Shown piece by piece: positions 24,824 through 32,231 of a stretch of 38,503 nt of DNA. Under the pieces are notes generated by a model. The model was not told where the DNA came from. It searched no databases and saw only the letters and a program-made list of their open reading frames with translations. How positions within the stretch are numbered: the first letter of the stretch is position 1; each line of letters begins with the position of its first letter. The translations under genes and the position numbers were made by a program. The stretch is from Actinomycetes bacterium (GTDB lineage: Bacteria; Actinomycetota; Acidimicrobiia; Acidimicrobiales; RAAP-2): positions 1 through 38,503 of the forward strand of contig JAKBNI010000009.1 of the NCBI GenBank assembly GCA_021831125.1. The letters are read 5' to 3'.

Positions 24824-25622
24824 GGTCGTAACCCTGGAGGCGCTCGCGCACGATCGTCCGGAAGATCCGGAGCCCGTCGCGTAGCGCGTGCAGGTTGCTG
24901 GAACCGTGGATGCGTCGGGCCTCGAAGCACGGGACCTCAGCCGTCTTGAGCTTGGCTCGCGCGACGCGGATGCCGATGAGCGTCTCGACCTCGAAGCCGG
25001 CCGAGTCGATGTCGATCTTGTTGATGACGTTCTTTCTCACCCCGATGTAGCCGTAGGTCGCGTCGGAGTAGCGCCCGCCGAAGAGAATCCTGATCAGGAA
25101 GGATATTCCGTGATCACCCATCCTCCGGAATCGGGTGAAGTCCGCCGAGCCGGCCCCTGGTCCGAAGCGAGTGCCCTTGACGTAGTCGGCCCCGTTCCTC
25201 AAGGCCTCGTAGAAGGCCGGGATCGCCGCGCCGTCCATGGACCCGTCGGCGTCCAGGGCCACGATGAAGTCGCCCTTGGCCGCCTCCAGCCCTGCCCGCA
25301 TGGCCGCACCCTTGCCCGGCGTCGGCTCTTCGATGACGCGCACGTCGGGCCGCAGCACTCGCGCGACTCGCAAGGTGTCGTCCGCCGACTGTCCGTCGAC
25401 GATGACGACCTCGTCGACCCAACTGGGGATGGTGTTCAACACGTACGGGAGGTTCCCCGCTTCATTGAGCGTGGGAATCATGACGGTCAGCGAAGGGCGC
25501 GGCTGGGCAGGGGGGGCACTTCTAACCTCGTCGTTGAGCCCCGTCTTACCAGGGTCGATGGTCACCACTTCGCCTCTCCAGCCGTCGGCCCTTGCACGTG
25601 CAATGTTGGCAGACCGCTTCAT
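24810..25622 (-). CDS. Polyprenyl-phosphate glycosyltransferase, DPM1-like GT2
   Basis: 270 residues. After about 45 non-conserved residues comes a GT-A domain of the dolichol-phosphate mannosyltransferase group: 'LTVMIPTLNEAGNLPYVL', 'VDEVVIVDGQSADDT', 'GKGAAMRAGLEAAKGD', the metal site DADGSMDG (D124, D126), 'VKGTRFGPGAGS', and 'FEVETLIGIRVA'. It lacks C-terminal membrane helices. Such enzymes make polyprenyl-phosphate sugars that feed GT-C transferases in the periplasmic space, and this window has three GT-C-like proteins. ATG 25622 has no ribosome-binding site; a GTG about 19 codons inside is an alternative. First gene of a three-gene operon with overlaps of 14 and 4 bases. Confidence 0.88.
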   Translation of the reverse strand: MKRSANIARARADGWRGEVVTIDPGKTGLNDEVRSAPPAQPRPSLTVMIPTLNEAGNLPYVLNTIPSWVDEVVIVDGQSADDTLRVARVLRPDVRVIEEPTPGKGAAMRAGLEAAKGDFIVALDADGSMDGAAIPAFYEALRNGADYVKGTRFGPGAGSADFTRFRRMGDHGISFLIRILFGGRYSDATYGYIGVRKNVINKIDIDSAGFEVETLIGIRVARAKLKTAEVPCFEARRIHGSSNLHALRDGLRIFRTIVRERLQGYDRDDE

Positions 25623-26095
25623 GTGAAGTCAATGGGACGAAGGGAACTACTCCGATGTAATTCCGCTGACGCGTGATAGCGGAACGATGGTTCCCCAGAA
25701 CGTCCGCACTCCGCGGCGACGACACAGGCGACACGAACGCTCTCGCGCGGTCCGTGAGTCGCACGAGAGACGCGCGGCGTCGGCGTGGACCCGGTGCGCC
25801 GAGGGGGCATCGATCCCACGAACGCGCGCTCGAGGGTCCGACAAGTCGCGGCGGTCATCGAGCTCGGAAGCGGCCGACGGTGAGCCGTCGTCGCCCCGGC
25901 CGAGTCGGGATGGGGACCGGGTGGGCGGGCCAGCCTCCGGCGCCCGCGGACGCATCGGGTTGTGGGTCTCTTGACGACCACGCGGAGCCCACCCGATGCC
26001 ACGGGACCAACTTCACAGTCGAAGGTCAATCAAGGGACATGGAGCACCCAACGTCTCCCCAACTCACGACGGCGACGGGGCCGGTCTCGGACGGG
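25623..26095. other. Intergenic region with an imperfect hairpin
   Basis: About 470 bases between galE (ends 26096) and the DPM1-like gene (starts 25622), both minus strand. It contains the inverted repeat at 25952-25999. No convincing gene; crossing frames are Arg/Ser-rich. Confidence 0.5.
25952..25999. terminator. Inverted repeat downstream of galE
   Basis: GCATCGGGT (25952-25960) pairs perfectly with ACCCGATGC (25991-25999), and inner bases GGG/CCC extend the stem after a three-base bulge. It lies about 100 bases beyond the galE stop. It has no U-tract. It may terminate galE transcription or be a structured site upstream of the glycosyltransferase operon. Confidence 0.4.
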
Positions 26096-27049
26096 TCAGT
26101 GCGGGTGGCGGGCGCGCCAGGCGTCCTCGACGATCCCCTCGAGAGAGGGGTGCTCGGGCCGCCAACCGAGCACCTCGCGCGCGCGTGCGTTGGAGGCGAC
26201 GGCCGAGGCCGGGTCGCCCGGCCGGCGAGGCGCGTGGCGCACGTTCAACCGTCGACCGGTCACCCGCTCGACGGCGTCGATCACCTCGAGGTTCGAGTAC
26301 CCCACGCCGTTGCCGAGGTTGGCCACGATCTCGGGGTCGTCGTCGAGCGCCTCGATGGCCAGCACGTGCGCCGCCGCGAGGTCGACGACGTGGACGTAGT
26401 CGCGAACGCAGGTGCCGTCGCGCGTCGGGTAGTCGTCGCCGTAGAGATCCAGGCCCGGACGAAGGCCGGCGGCGGCGTCGAGGGCGAGCGGTATCAGGTG
26501 GATCTCGGGGTCGTGTCGCTCGGGGTGGGCGGGAGTGGCCCCCGCCGCGTTGAAGTAGCGCAGGCTCGCGGCCCGCAGCCGGCCGCTCACGCTGAGCCAG
26601 TGGAGGCACTCCTCCACGATCAGCTTCGACTGGCCGTAGGGGCTCTCGGGCCGGGTCGGGCGGTCCTCGACGATGGGCATGACGTCCTGGGCGCCGTAGA
26701 CCGCCGCCGAGGACGAGAACACGACCTTCGGACAACCGGCCCGCACGAGGGCTCGCAGGAGCGAGACCGTCTCTCCCACGTTGGTCACGAGGAACTCCTC
26801 GGGCTCGACCATGGAGAGTGCGGGCTCGATTCGACCCGCGAAGTGCACGCAGGCGTCGATGGTCCCGAGGTCGCTGACGAGGCTCTCGTCGCCACAGCGC
26901 CCCTCGACGAACGTCGCGCGCGTCGGCACGTTCTCGCGTCGACCGTGGCTCAGGTCGTCGAGGGCGATCACGTCGTGGCCGGCGTCGAGCAGCAGCTCCG
27001 CGGTCGTCGAGCCGATGAAACCCGCAGCCCCGGTGACCAGGACTCTCAC
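26096..27049 (-). CDS. galE: UDP-glucose 4-epimerase
   Basis: 317 residues, slightly under the usual 330-340. Extended short-chain dehydrogenase features: NAD-binding GAAGFIG (7-13), 'ALDDLSHGRREN', 'CVHFAGRIEPALSM', catalytic 'SSSAAVYG' (Ser-113/114) and SPYGQSK with Tyr-138 and Lys-142, then 'RYFNAAGATP', 'YPTRDGTCVRDYVHV' and 'NLGNGVGYSN', all typical of GalE. It interconverts UDP-glucose and UDP-galactose (or the GlcNAc forms) to supply sugar donors for the glycosyltransferases in the window. The GTG start at 27049 overlaps the stop of a 12-codon upstream ORF as GTGA. No well-placed Shine-Dalgarno is visible for galE itself, so translation may be coupled to the upstream ORF. Confidence 0.93.
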   Translation of the reverse strand: MRVLVTGAAGFIGSTTAELLLDAGHDVIALDDLSHGRRENVPTRATFVEGRCGDESLVSDLGTIDACVHFAGRIEPALSMVEPEEFLVTNVGETVSLLRALVRAGCPKVVFSSSAAVYGAQDVMPIVEDRPTRPESPYGQSKLIVEECLHWLSVSGRLRAASLRYFNAAGATPAHPERHDPEIHLIPLALDAAAGLRPGLDLYGDDYPTRDGTCVRDYVHVVDLAAAHVLAIEALDDDPEIVANLGNGVGYSNLEVIDAVERVTGRRLNVRHAPRRPGDPASAVASNARAREVLGWRPEHPSLEGIVEDAWRARHPH

Positions 27050-27084
27050 GCGGACGCCGGTCCCTCGCGTGATGGCTCGGTCAT
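27046..27084 (-). CDS. 12-codon upstream ORF coupled to galE (candidate leader peptide)
   Basis: ATG at 27084 followed by 11 more codons (peptide MTEPSREGPASA) and a TGA at 27048-27046. The TGA overlaps the galE GTG in the form GTGA. A TACAGT -10 box ends exactly seven bases before the ATG, the spacing seen at other leaderless starts in this window. The ORF is out of frame with galE. Its length and exact coupling suggest it delivers ribosomes to galE, or is a regulatory leader. No run of one amino acid suggests attenuation. Confidence 0.45.
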   Translation of the reverse strand: MTEPSREGPASA

Positions 27085-27091
27085 GCGAGGC

Positions 27092-27097
27092 ACTGTA
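27092..27097 (-). promoter_or_regulatory. Leaderless-type -10 box (TACAGT) of the uORF-galE unit
   Basis: TACAGT, seven bases, then ATG (27084) on the minus strand. If transcription starts at that A, galE is reached after a 35-base 5' segment consisting entirely of the upstream ORF. Confidence 0.45.
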
Positions 27098-27220
27098 ACA
27101 CCGTCCTTCGAGAGGGCGTTCGTGAGGTGGGCGCGCGGAGTCCTCGTCGTGGGGGCGCGTTGGGGGTGGACTGGTAGCGTCACCAGCGTCGTAGGGCAGC
27201 CGTTGGGGAGAGGAGGGCCC

Positions 27221-28021
27221 GTGCCGCTATCCGACGCCGCCTCCTTCAGCGAGCAGGAGCTGCGCGAGGCCTTCGAGTCGGGCCAGTTCCTGCTCGTCTA
27301 CCAGCCGATCTTCGATCTCCAGACTCGCGCGTTCGTCGGTGTGGAGGCCCTGATCAGGTGGAAGCACCCGCAAAGGGGACTCCTCGGGCCCGACGCGTTC
27401 ATCGACGTGCTCGAAGCGGGCGACTTCGCGCGGCCCATCGCGCAGTGGACGCTCGAGACCGCGTGCGACCAGGGGGCCGTCTGGCACGACTCGGGCTACC
27501 GCTTCCACGTCTCGGTGAACGTGTCGGAGCGCCAGTGGGGTGCGGGTGGAATCGTCGACGACGTCCGTGACGCGCTCGGTGCCAGTCGCTTCGACCCCGC
27601 ACTGTTGGTGCTCGAGGTGTCTCGAGCCACCCTCGAGGCCGACCCGAGCGCGCGGGAGCGACTGGGCGCGCTGGCGCGACTGGGTGTGCACCGTGCCGTC
27701 GACGACTTCGTCCCCGACGAGGGTGCGCTCGAGTACCTGGCGGGCCTCGGCGTCGACGTGGTGAAGATCGACCGAGACTTCCTCGCTCGACGTGCGGGTT
27801 CGGGCAGCCTGGGTGAGGCCGTGGCTACCCTCGCGGCCCGTGCCGAGTCCTTGGGAATCTCGGTCATCGCCGCGGGCATCGAGGATGACGACCAGCGAGA
27901 GGTGCTCGCGCGTGAGCGCATCGCGACCGGCCAGGGCTTTGGCCTCTCCGAGCCCTACGAGGCCGACGAGATCGACCACGTCCTCGAGGACTTCTCGATC
28001 TTCTCTGGCAAGCCCCTCTGA
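27221..28021 (+). CDS. Degenerate EAL-domain protein (probably non-catalytic)
   Basis: 266 residues from the GTG at 27221, with GAGGAGGG just upstream. A single EAL domain fills the protein. Retained: EAL itself (E42), N100, E132, D161-D162, K182, E221 and Q238. Lost: the loop-6 glutamate of ExxE (R135), the loop sequence after DDF (VPDEGA instead of the GTGYSS type), and the general-base glutamate of the AEGxE motif (A218 in IAAGIE). Substitutions at these places in EAL proteins abolish or cripple c-di-GMP hydrolysis while binding can persist, so a receptor or adaptor role is more likely than phosphodiesterase. Only four bases separate it from the hybrid histidine kinase gene, implying joint function. 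A TAGCGT at 27175-27180 is a possible -10. Confidence 0.9.
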   Translation: MPLSDAASFSEQELREAFESGQFLLVYQPIFDLQTRAFVGVEALIRWKHPQRGLLGPDAFIDVLEAGDFARPIAQWTLETACDQGAVWHDSGYRFHVSVNVSERQWGAGGIVDDVRDALGASRFDPALLVLEVSRATLEADPSARERLGALARLGVHRAVDDFVPDEGALEYLAGLGVDVVKIDRDFLARRAGSGSLGEAVATLAARAESLGISVIAAGIEDDDQREVLARERIATGQGFGLSEPYEADEIDHVLEDFSIFSGKPL

Positions 28022-28025
28022 GCCC

Positions 28026-30500
28026 ATGGTGCGACGCGCGACCCCTCCCGAGTCCGCGAGAGCCGGGGACGTCGACGCTCCGGAGAGGGCGGCGCGCCTG
28101 AGGGGGCGCTACGTCGACTTTCGTGCCGCGAACCGTCACGCCGGCCCAGGCCCGCGATCGGGGTCGGAGGCCCTGGTCGACGCCTTCGCCGCCCTCGCGG
28201 CGGAGGAGTTCGCGGACTGGGTGGTCGTCGACGTGATGGACGTCGACGGGGCGACGGTCCGGGCTCAGCTCGTGGCGGGACCGCGATCGGGGGATGGTGA
28301 CCCGCTTGACGTGGTGCCCGGACTGGCCGGCGTGGTCGACCGGGTGATCGCGTCGGGCGTGACCGAGGCCTGGCCGACCTCGGGGCCCGACGCGCGTGCC
28401 GTGGTGGTGGGCCTGCGGGTGAAGGACCGCGCGTTCGGTGCGGTCGGGTTCGTTCTGCGCCCCGGACGGGCCCCCTACGGGGCGAGCGACGTGGTGGCGG
28501 CCGAGGAAGCCGCGTGGGGTCTCGCGTCGATGATCGAGCGACGGCTCCTGCTCGACGAGAGCCGACAGGCGCTGCGGGCGACCCAGAGGATGGCGCGTCA
28601 GCTCCATCAGCTGTTCGCCGCGACGATGAACGTGTCGGGCGCGCGCGACGAGGCCGAGGTGGCCGCCGCCGTGGTCCAGAGCGCCCGGCGAGTCTTCGAC
28701 GCCGACGTCGCCGTGATCGACCTCGACGACGGCGGGGTGGCCGCGTGGATCGGACGGGGAATGGCGCGCGCGACCCCGGGACTGCGCGACGACCTCACGG
28801 TGCCCCCCGGATCCGGCGAGCGGGCCCTCGCCGCGGGGGAGTGGCTGGTCGCCGGAGTCGGGGGCGGCGCACCGGGCCACCGCGGTGTCCTCGCCGTGAG
28901 ACGGCGGGCCTCGGGCTTCTCGTCCGAGGACGTCGAGATCGCCACCCTGCTCGCCCAGGCGGCGTCGGCGGCTCTCGAGTCACGGGCCCTGGCGCGTGGG
29001 GTCGAGCGGAGCGAGGCGCGCCTGAGGGCCCTCGTCGAGGCCGCACCGATCGGCATCCTCGAGGCGAGCACCGACGGGTCGCCGCGCTGGTGGAACCACG
29101 CCGCGGAACGTGTGCTCGGCTGGCCCGCTCCCGGGTCGGCCGTGGTACCCGAGGTTCCCGCGGCCCTCGCCCGAGCGATCGACGACCTTGCTGCTGAAGC
29201 GCGGGTCGGGGGTGGACCGGCCCTGCGCGACCTCGTCGACGTCGAGGTGCGCGGTCGGGTCCGCGATCTCACGACGTCGGCGGCACTGGTCGCGTTGCCC
29301 GAGCAGGCCGACCCCACCCTCATGGTGCTGATCGACGACGTCACCGACCACCGCCAGCTCAAGGCGGAGGTGGCCCACGCCCAGCAGATGGAGCTACGGG
29401 GTCAGGTGGCGAGCAGTGTCGCCCACGACTTCAACAACCTCATCACTCTCATCACGGGCTACTCCGAGATCCTCGAGCGCTCCTTGGGCGATGACGACCT
29501 GGCCGAGATGGTGCGCGACATCCAGGCGACGGCCTCGCGCGCGTCGCGCCTGACCGCCCAGCTCCAGAGCATCGGTCGCGCCGAGGAGCTCGAGCCGGTG
29601 GACCTGGTCCCCGCCGACGTGATCCGCGCCAACGCCGAGGTTATCGAGCGCGTCGTTGGTCGGGACGTGGAGCTCGAGCTGGCCCTCGAGGACGACGCGG
29701 GCGTGGTGCGCGTCGACGCGGCCCAGTTCGAGCAGATGATCTTGAACCTCGCGGTCAACGCGCGCGACGCGATGCCCGACGGCGGGAGCCTTCGCGTGGT
29801 CGTGGGCCGCGCGCAGGTGACCGCTGAGCGGGCGGGGGAGCTCGGGATCGTGCCGGGGCCGTACGTCGCGGTGACGGTGGCCGATACGGGGGTCGGAATG
29901 GACGAGGAGACTATGGCCCACTGCTTTGACGCGTTCTTCACCACCAAGGGGCCCCTGCGCGGGACGGGCCTCGGACTGGCATCGGCCCGCCGGCTCGTCG
30001 ACGCGAGCGGTGGGGCGATCACGGTGCGCAGCGCCCCCGGGGTCGGGACGACCTTCGAGGCCCTCTTCCCGTTGACCCGTGAGGCGGTCGTCGTCGAGCT
30101 CTCCAGCGCCGCGCCCACGCCCACGCGGGGCTTCGCCACCGTCCTCGTGGCCGAGGACGACGACGGACTGCGACGGCTCATGGCCCAGGTCCTCAGCCGC
30201 AACGGCTACGAGGTGTTGACCGGGGCCACCGGAGAGGAGGCGCTCGCGATCGCCGAGCGCTACGAGGGGCCCATCGACCTGCTCGTGAGCGACGTCGTGC
30301 TCGGGGGCATGACCGGGGCCGAGCTCGCGTGCGCCCTCCAGGGACGCCGGGCCGGGATGCGGGCGCTGCTCACCTCGGGCACCGCGGACGCCTCGGTCCT
30401 CGAGGGGCTCGTGCCGGGCACGGGGGCGTTCCTGCCCAAGCCGTTCCGTCCGAGCGCCCTGATCGAAGGGGTCCACGACCTCCTCACGCGACGCAACTGA
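28026..30500 (+). CDS. Soluble hybrid histidine kinase (GAF-GAF-PAS-HisKA-HATPase-REC)
   Basis: 824 residues, no transmembrane segment. Two GAF-like sensor domains (about 45-175 and 195-320), a PAS domain (about 328-445), then the H-box VAHDFNNLITLITGYSE with phosphoacceptor His-467. ATP-binding motifs follow: N-box NLAVNARDAM (N578), DTGVGM, 'CFDAFFTTKGP', and GTGLGLASA. A C-terminal receiver domain has acidic residues VAEDDD (710-712), phosphoacceptor Asp-756 in VSDVVLG, and Lys-805 in LPKPF. This layout matches cytosolic hybrid kinases that relay phosphate to a separate partner; no output domain or Hpt domain is present. It is coupled to the degenerate EAL gene. The orphan regulator at 31376-32074 receives phosphate on its own Asp and could be reached directly or through a phosphotransfer step. 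Confidence 0.93.
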   Translation: MVRRATPPESARAGDVDAPERAARLRGRYVDFRAANRHAGPGPRSGSEALVDAFAALAAEEFADWVVVDVMDVDGATVRAQLVAGPRSGDGDPLDVVPGLAGVVDRVIASGVTEAWPTSGPDARAVVVGLRVKDRAFGAVGFVLRPGRAPYGASDVVAAEEAAWGLASMIERRLLLDESRQALRATQRMARQLHQLFAATMNVSGARDEAEVAAAVVQSARRVFDADVAVIDLDDGGVAAWIGRGMARATPGLRDDLTVPPGSGERALAAGEWLVAGVGGGAPGHRGVLAVRRRASGFSSEDVEIATLLAQAASAALESRALARGVERSEARLRALVEAAPIGILEASTDGSPRWWNHAAERVLGWPAPGSAVVPEVPAALARAIDDLAAEARVGGGPALRDLVDVEVRGRVRDLTTSAALVALPEQADPTLMVLIDDVTDHRQLKAEVAHAQQMELRGQVASSVAHDFNNLITLITGYSEILERSLGDDDLAEMVRDIQATASRASRLTAQLQSIGRAEELEPVDLVPADVIRANAEVIERVVGRDVELELALEDDAGVVRVDAAQFEQMILNLAVNARDAMPDGGSLRVVVGRAQVTAERAGELGIVPGPYVAVTVADTGVGMDEETMAHCFDAFFTTKGPLRGTGLGLASARRLVDASGGAITVRSAPGVGTTFEALFPLTREAVVVELSSAAPTPTRGFATVLVAEDDDGLRRLMAQVLSRNGYEVLTGATGEEALAIAERYEGPIDLLVSDVVLGGMTGAELACALQGRRAGMRALLTSGTADASVLEGLVPGTGAFLPKPFRPSALIEGVHDLLTRRN

Positions 30501-30502
30501 CG

Positions 30503-30521
30503 GGGCCGCTCTCGTCGGCCC
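30503..30521 (+). terminator. Short hairpin after the hybrid kinase gene
   Basis: GGGCCG (30503-30508) pairs with CGGCCC (30516-30521) across seven bases, starting three bases after the stop. There is no U-tract, so it is weak evidence for termination. Confidence 0.25.
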
Positions 30522-30533
30522 GGCGGACGTCGC

Positions 30534-30539
30534 TAGTCT
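30534..30539 (+). promoter_or_regulatory. Candidate -10 box (TAGTCT) of the fourth GH16 gene
   Basis: TAGTCT, nine bases, then ATG (30549), with no Shine-Dalgarno in between. The geometry equals that of the first GH16 gene (TACTCT, nine bases, GTG). Confidence 0.4.
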
Positions 30540-30548
30540 CGTGGGTTC

Positions 30549-31379
30549 ATGTTGTTCTGGACCAGTCGTACGCCGCACCGAGTCCAGCGGCTGGCGTGGG
30601 CCCTCGTGGCGGTGGCGGTCATCGCGGCGACGGGGACGACCCTGCCGGCGCGCCGCCTCGTCAACCTGAACGGCCACTACCCCCTCGGGGTTCCCAACCC
30701 CGCCGAGCCCTCCGGCTACGGCCCGCCGGGCCCGACGGCGCTCGCCGGCTACCGGCTGGCCTACGTCGCGGACTTCGGGGGCCACGTCCTGCCCCGGGGG
30801 TGGGACGCGTTCGCCGGCCAGCCCGGTGGCGCACCCGGGGACGTGGACGCCGTCTCGCACGTCGTGGTCTCGGGCGGGATGCTCCAGCTGCAGATCTACC
30901 GGGACCCGCGCTACGGGAACCGCTGGGTCACCGCCGGGACGTGCCAGTGCGGGGTGACCCGGGTCTACGGCGCCTACTTCGTCCGATCGCGCTACACGGC
31001 GGCCGGACCCGACCAGGCCGAGCTGCTGTGGCCGGCCTCGAACCAGTGGCCCCCGGAGATCGACTTCAACGAGACCGGGGGGTCGATCGTCTCGACGACG
31101 ACGTCCTTCCACTGGGGTGGCGCGAACACCATCGTGCGCAGCGCCATCCACATCGACATGACCCAGTGGCACACCTGGGGGGTCATCTGGTCGAAGCACT
31201 ACATCCTCTACACCGTCGACGGCCGGGTCTGGGGGAGCTACCGGGTCGCCGCCAACATCCCCCGGGTGCCCATGACGCTCAACTTCGTCCAGCACCAGCT
31301 GTGCTCCAAGGGCCGTCAGTGCCCGACGAAGCCGACCCAGATGGACGTCGACTGGGTCGCGGAGTACGTGGCGCGCTAG
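30549..31379 (+). CDS. Secreted or anchored GH16-type glycanase, CQCG subgroup (copy 3)
   Basis: 276 residues. A single N-terminal hydrophobic segment (about 15-31, LAWALVAVAVIAATGTT) acts as signal peptide or anchor, with no Thr linker. The GH16 domain has TCQCG (C132, C134), 'LLWPASNQWPPEIDFNE' with E170, D172 and E175, 'MTQWHTWGVIWSK' and C-terminal cysteines in LCSKGRQC. It aligns along its length with the two CQCG copies in the polysaccharide region but is more GC-rich and sits about 8 kb away, between a kinase and a response regulator. Its stop shares CTAG with the convergent regulator gene. Probable surface-glycan remodelling enzyme, possibly under control of the adjacent signalling genes. 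Confidence 0.88.
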   Translation: MLFWTSRTPHRVQRLAWALVAVAVIAATGTTLPARRLVNLNGHYPLGVPNPAEPSGYGPPGPTALAGYRLAYVADFGGHVLPRGWDAFAGQPGGAPGDVDAVSHVVVSGGMLQLQIYRDPRYGNRWVTAGTCQCGVTRVYGAYFVRSRYTAAGPDQAELLWPASNQWPPEIDFNETGGSIVSTTTSFHWGGANTIVRSAIHIDMTQWHTWGVIWSKHYILYTVDGRVWGSYRVAANIPRVPMTLNFVQHQLCSKGRQCPTKPTQMDVDWVAEYVAR

Positions 31380-32074
31380 CGAGGGGGCTCGAAGCGGTAG
31401 CCGACGCCGCGCACCGTGGTGATCCACGTCGGGCGATCCGGGTCGGCCTCGAGCTTGATGCGCAGCCGGCGCACGTGCTCGGTGACGGTCGCCTCGTTCT
31501 GCCACTCGGGCGAGGACGCCCAGACGTGCTCGAGCAGCTGGGCCCGGGAGAAGACCTGGCGGGGCGACTTCGCCATGAAGGCGAGGAGGGCGAACTCCCG
31601 GGACGTGAGGTCGACGACCCGGCCGTTGAGGCGGACCTCGTGGGTGGTCTCGTTGACCTGGAGGTCCCCGAAGGAGATCGTGGGCGCCTCGATGCGGTGG
31701 TGGGCCGTGCTCACCCCGGCCCGGCGTAGGACCGACTCGACCCGGGCGGACATCTCCCCGAGGCTGAAGGGCTTGACGACGTAGTCGTCGGCCCCGAGCT
31801 TCAGCCCCGCGATGCGCTCGGTCTCGAGGCCCCGCCCGGTGAGGAAGATCACCGGGACGTCGCTGAGGAGACGGATCTCGCCGAGGAGCTCGCGGCCGTC
31901 CTCCTCGCCGAGCACGATGTCCAGGATCACCAGGTCGGGCTCGTTGCTGGAGGTCAGCTGGAGGGCCCGGACGCTGTCGTGGGCGACCGAGACCTCGTAG
32001 CCCTCGCCGGCGAGGTGGGTCTCGAGCATCCGGGTGATCTCCGGGTCGTCGTCGATGACCAGGATGGCGGTCAC
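31376..32074 (-). CDS. OmpR/PhoB-type response regulator (orphan)
   Basis: 232 residues from the GTG at 32074 (CGAGG seven bases upstream); an upstream in-frame ATG reads non-conserved sequence. Receiver domain: 'ILVIDDDPEITRML' with acidic residues D8-D10, phosphoacceptor D52 in VILDIVLG, Thr in IFLTGRG and Lys in YVVKPF. A winged-helix DNA-binding domain follows, with 'VVDLTSREFALLAFMAKSP', 'VFSRAQLLEHVW' and 'TVTEHVRRLRIKLE', then 'WITTVRGVGYRF', all canonical. No sensor kinase is adjacent in an operon. The nearest kinase is the hybrid protein at 28026-30500 on the other side of the GH16 gene. Transcribed divergently from the GT-C operon across 157 bases, so it could control that operon. 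Confidence 0.95.
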   Translation of the reverse strand: MTAILVIDDDPEITRMLETHLAGEGYEVSVAHDSVRALQLTSSNEPDLVILDIVLGEEDGRELLGEIRLLSDVPVIFLTGRGLETERIAGLKLGADDYVVKPFSLGEMSARVESVLRRAGVSTAHHRIEAPTISFGDLQVNETTHEVRLNGRVVDLTSREFALLAFMAKSPRQVFSRAQLLEHVWASSPEWQNEATVTEHVRRLRIKLEADPDRPTWITTVRGVGYRFEPPR

Positions 32075-32231
32075 GAACGGGCCTCGCGGGTTGGGCGGGG
32101 CGCTCGGGTGGCGGGCACGGGGCCATTGTACGGAATGACCCCCGCCCGGGGGGACTAATCGCTCTCCGAAACGGTGGCCGTCGGGGTCGCTGAGACGTGG
32201 CATTCGCGGGTCGGGCTGTCAGACTTGGGAG

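Noticed and set aside
27175-27180. TAGCGT as a full sigma-70-type promoter of the degenerate EAL gene
   Set aside because: The only TTG-type hexamer lies 9 bases away, too close for a -35; kept only as a possible -10.
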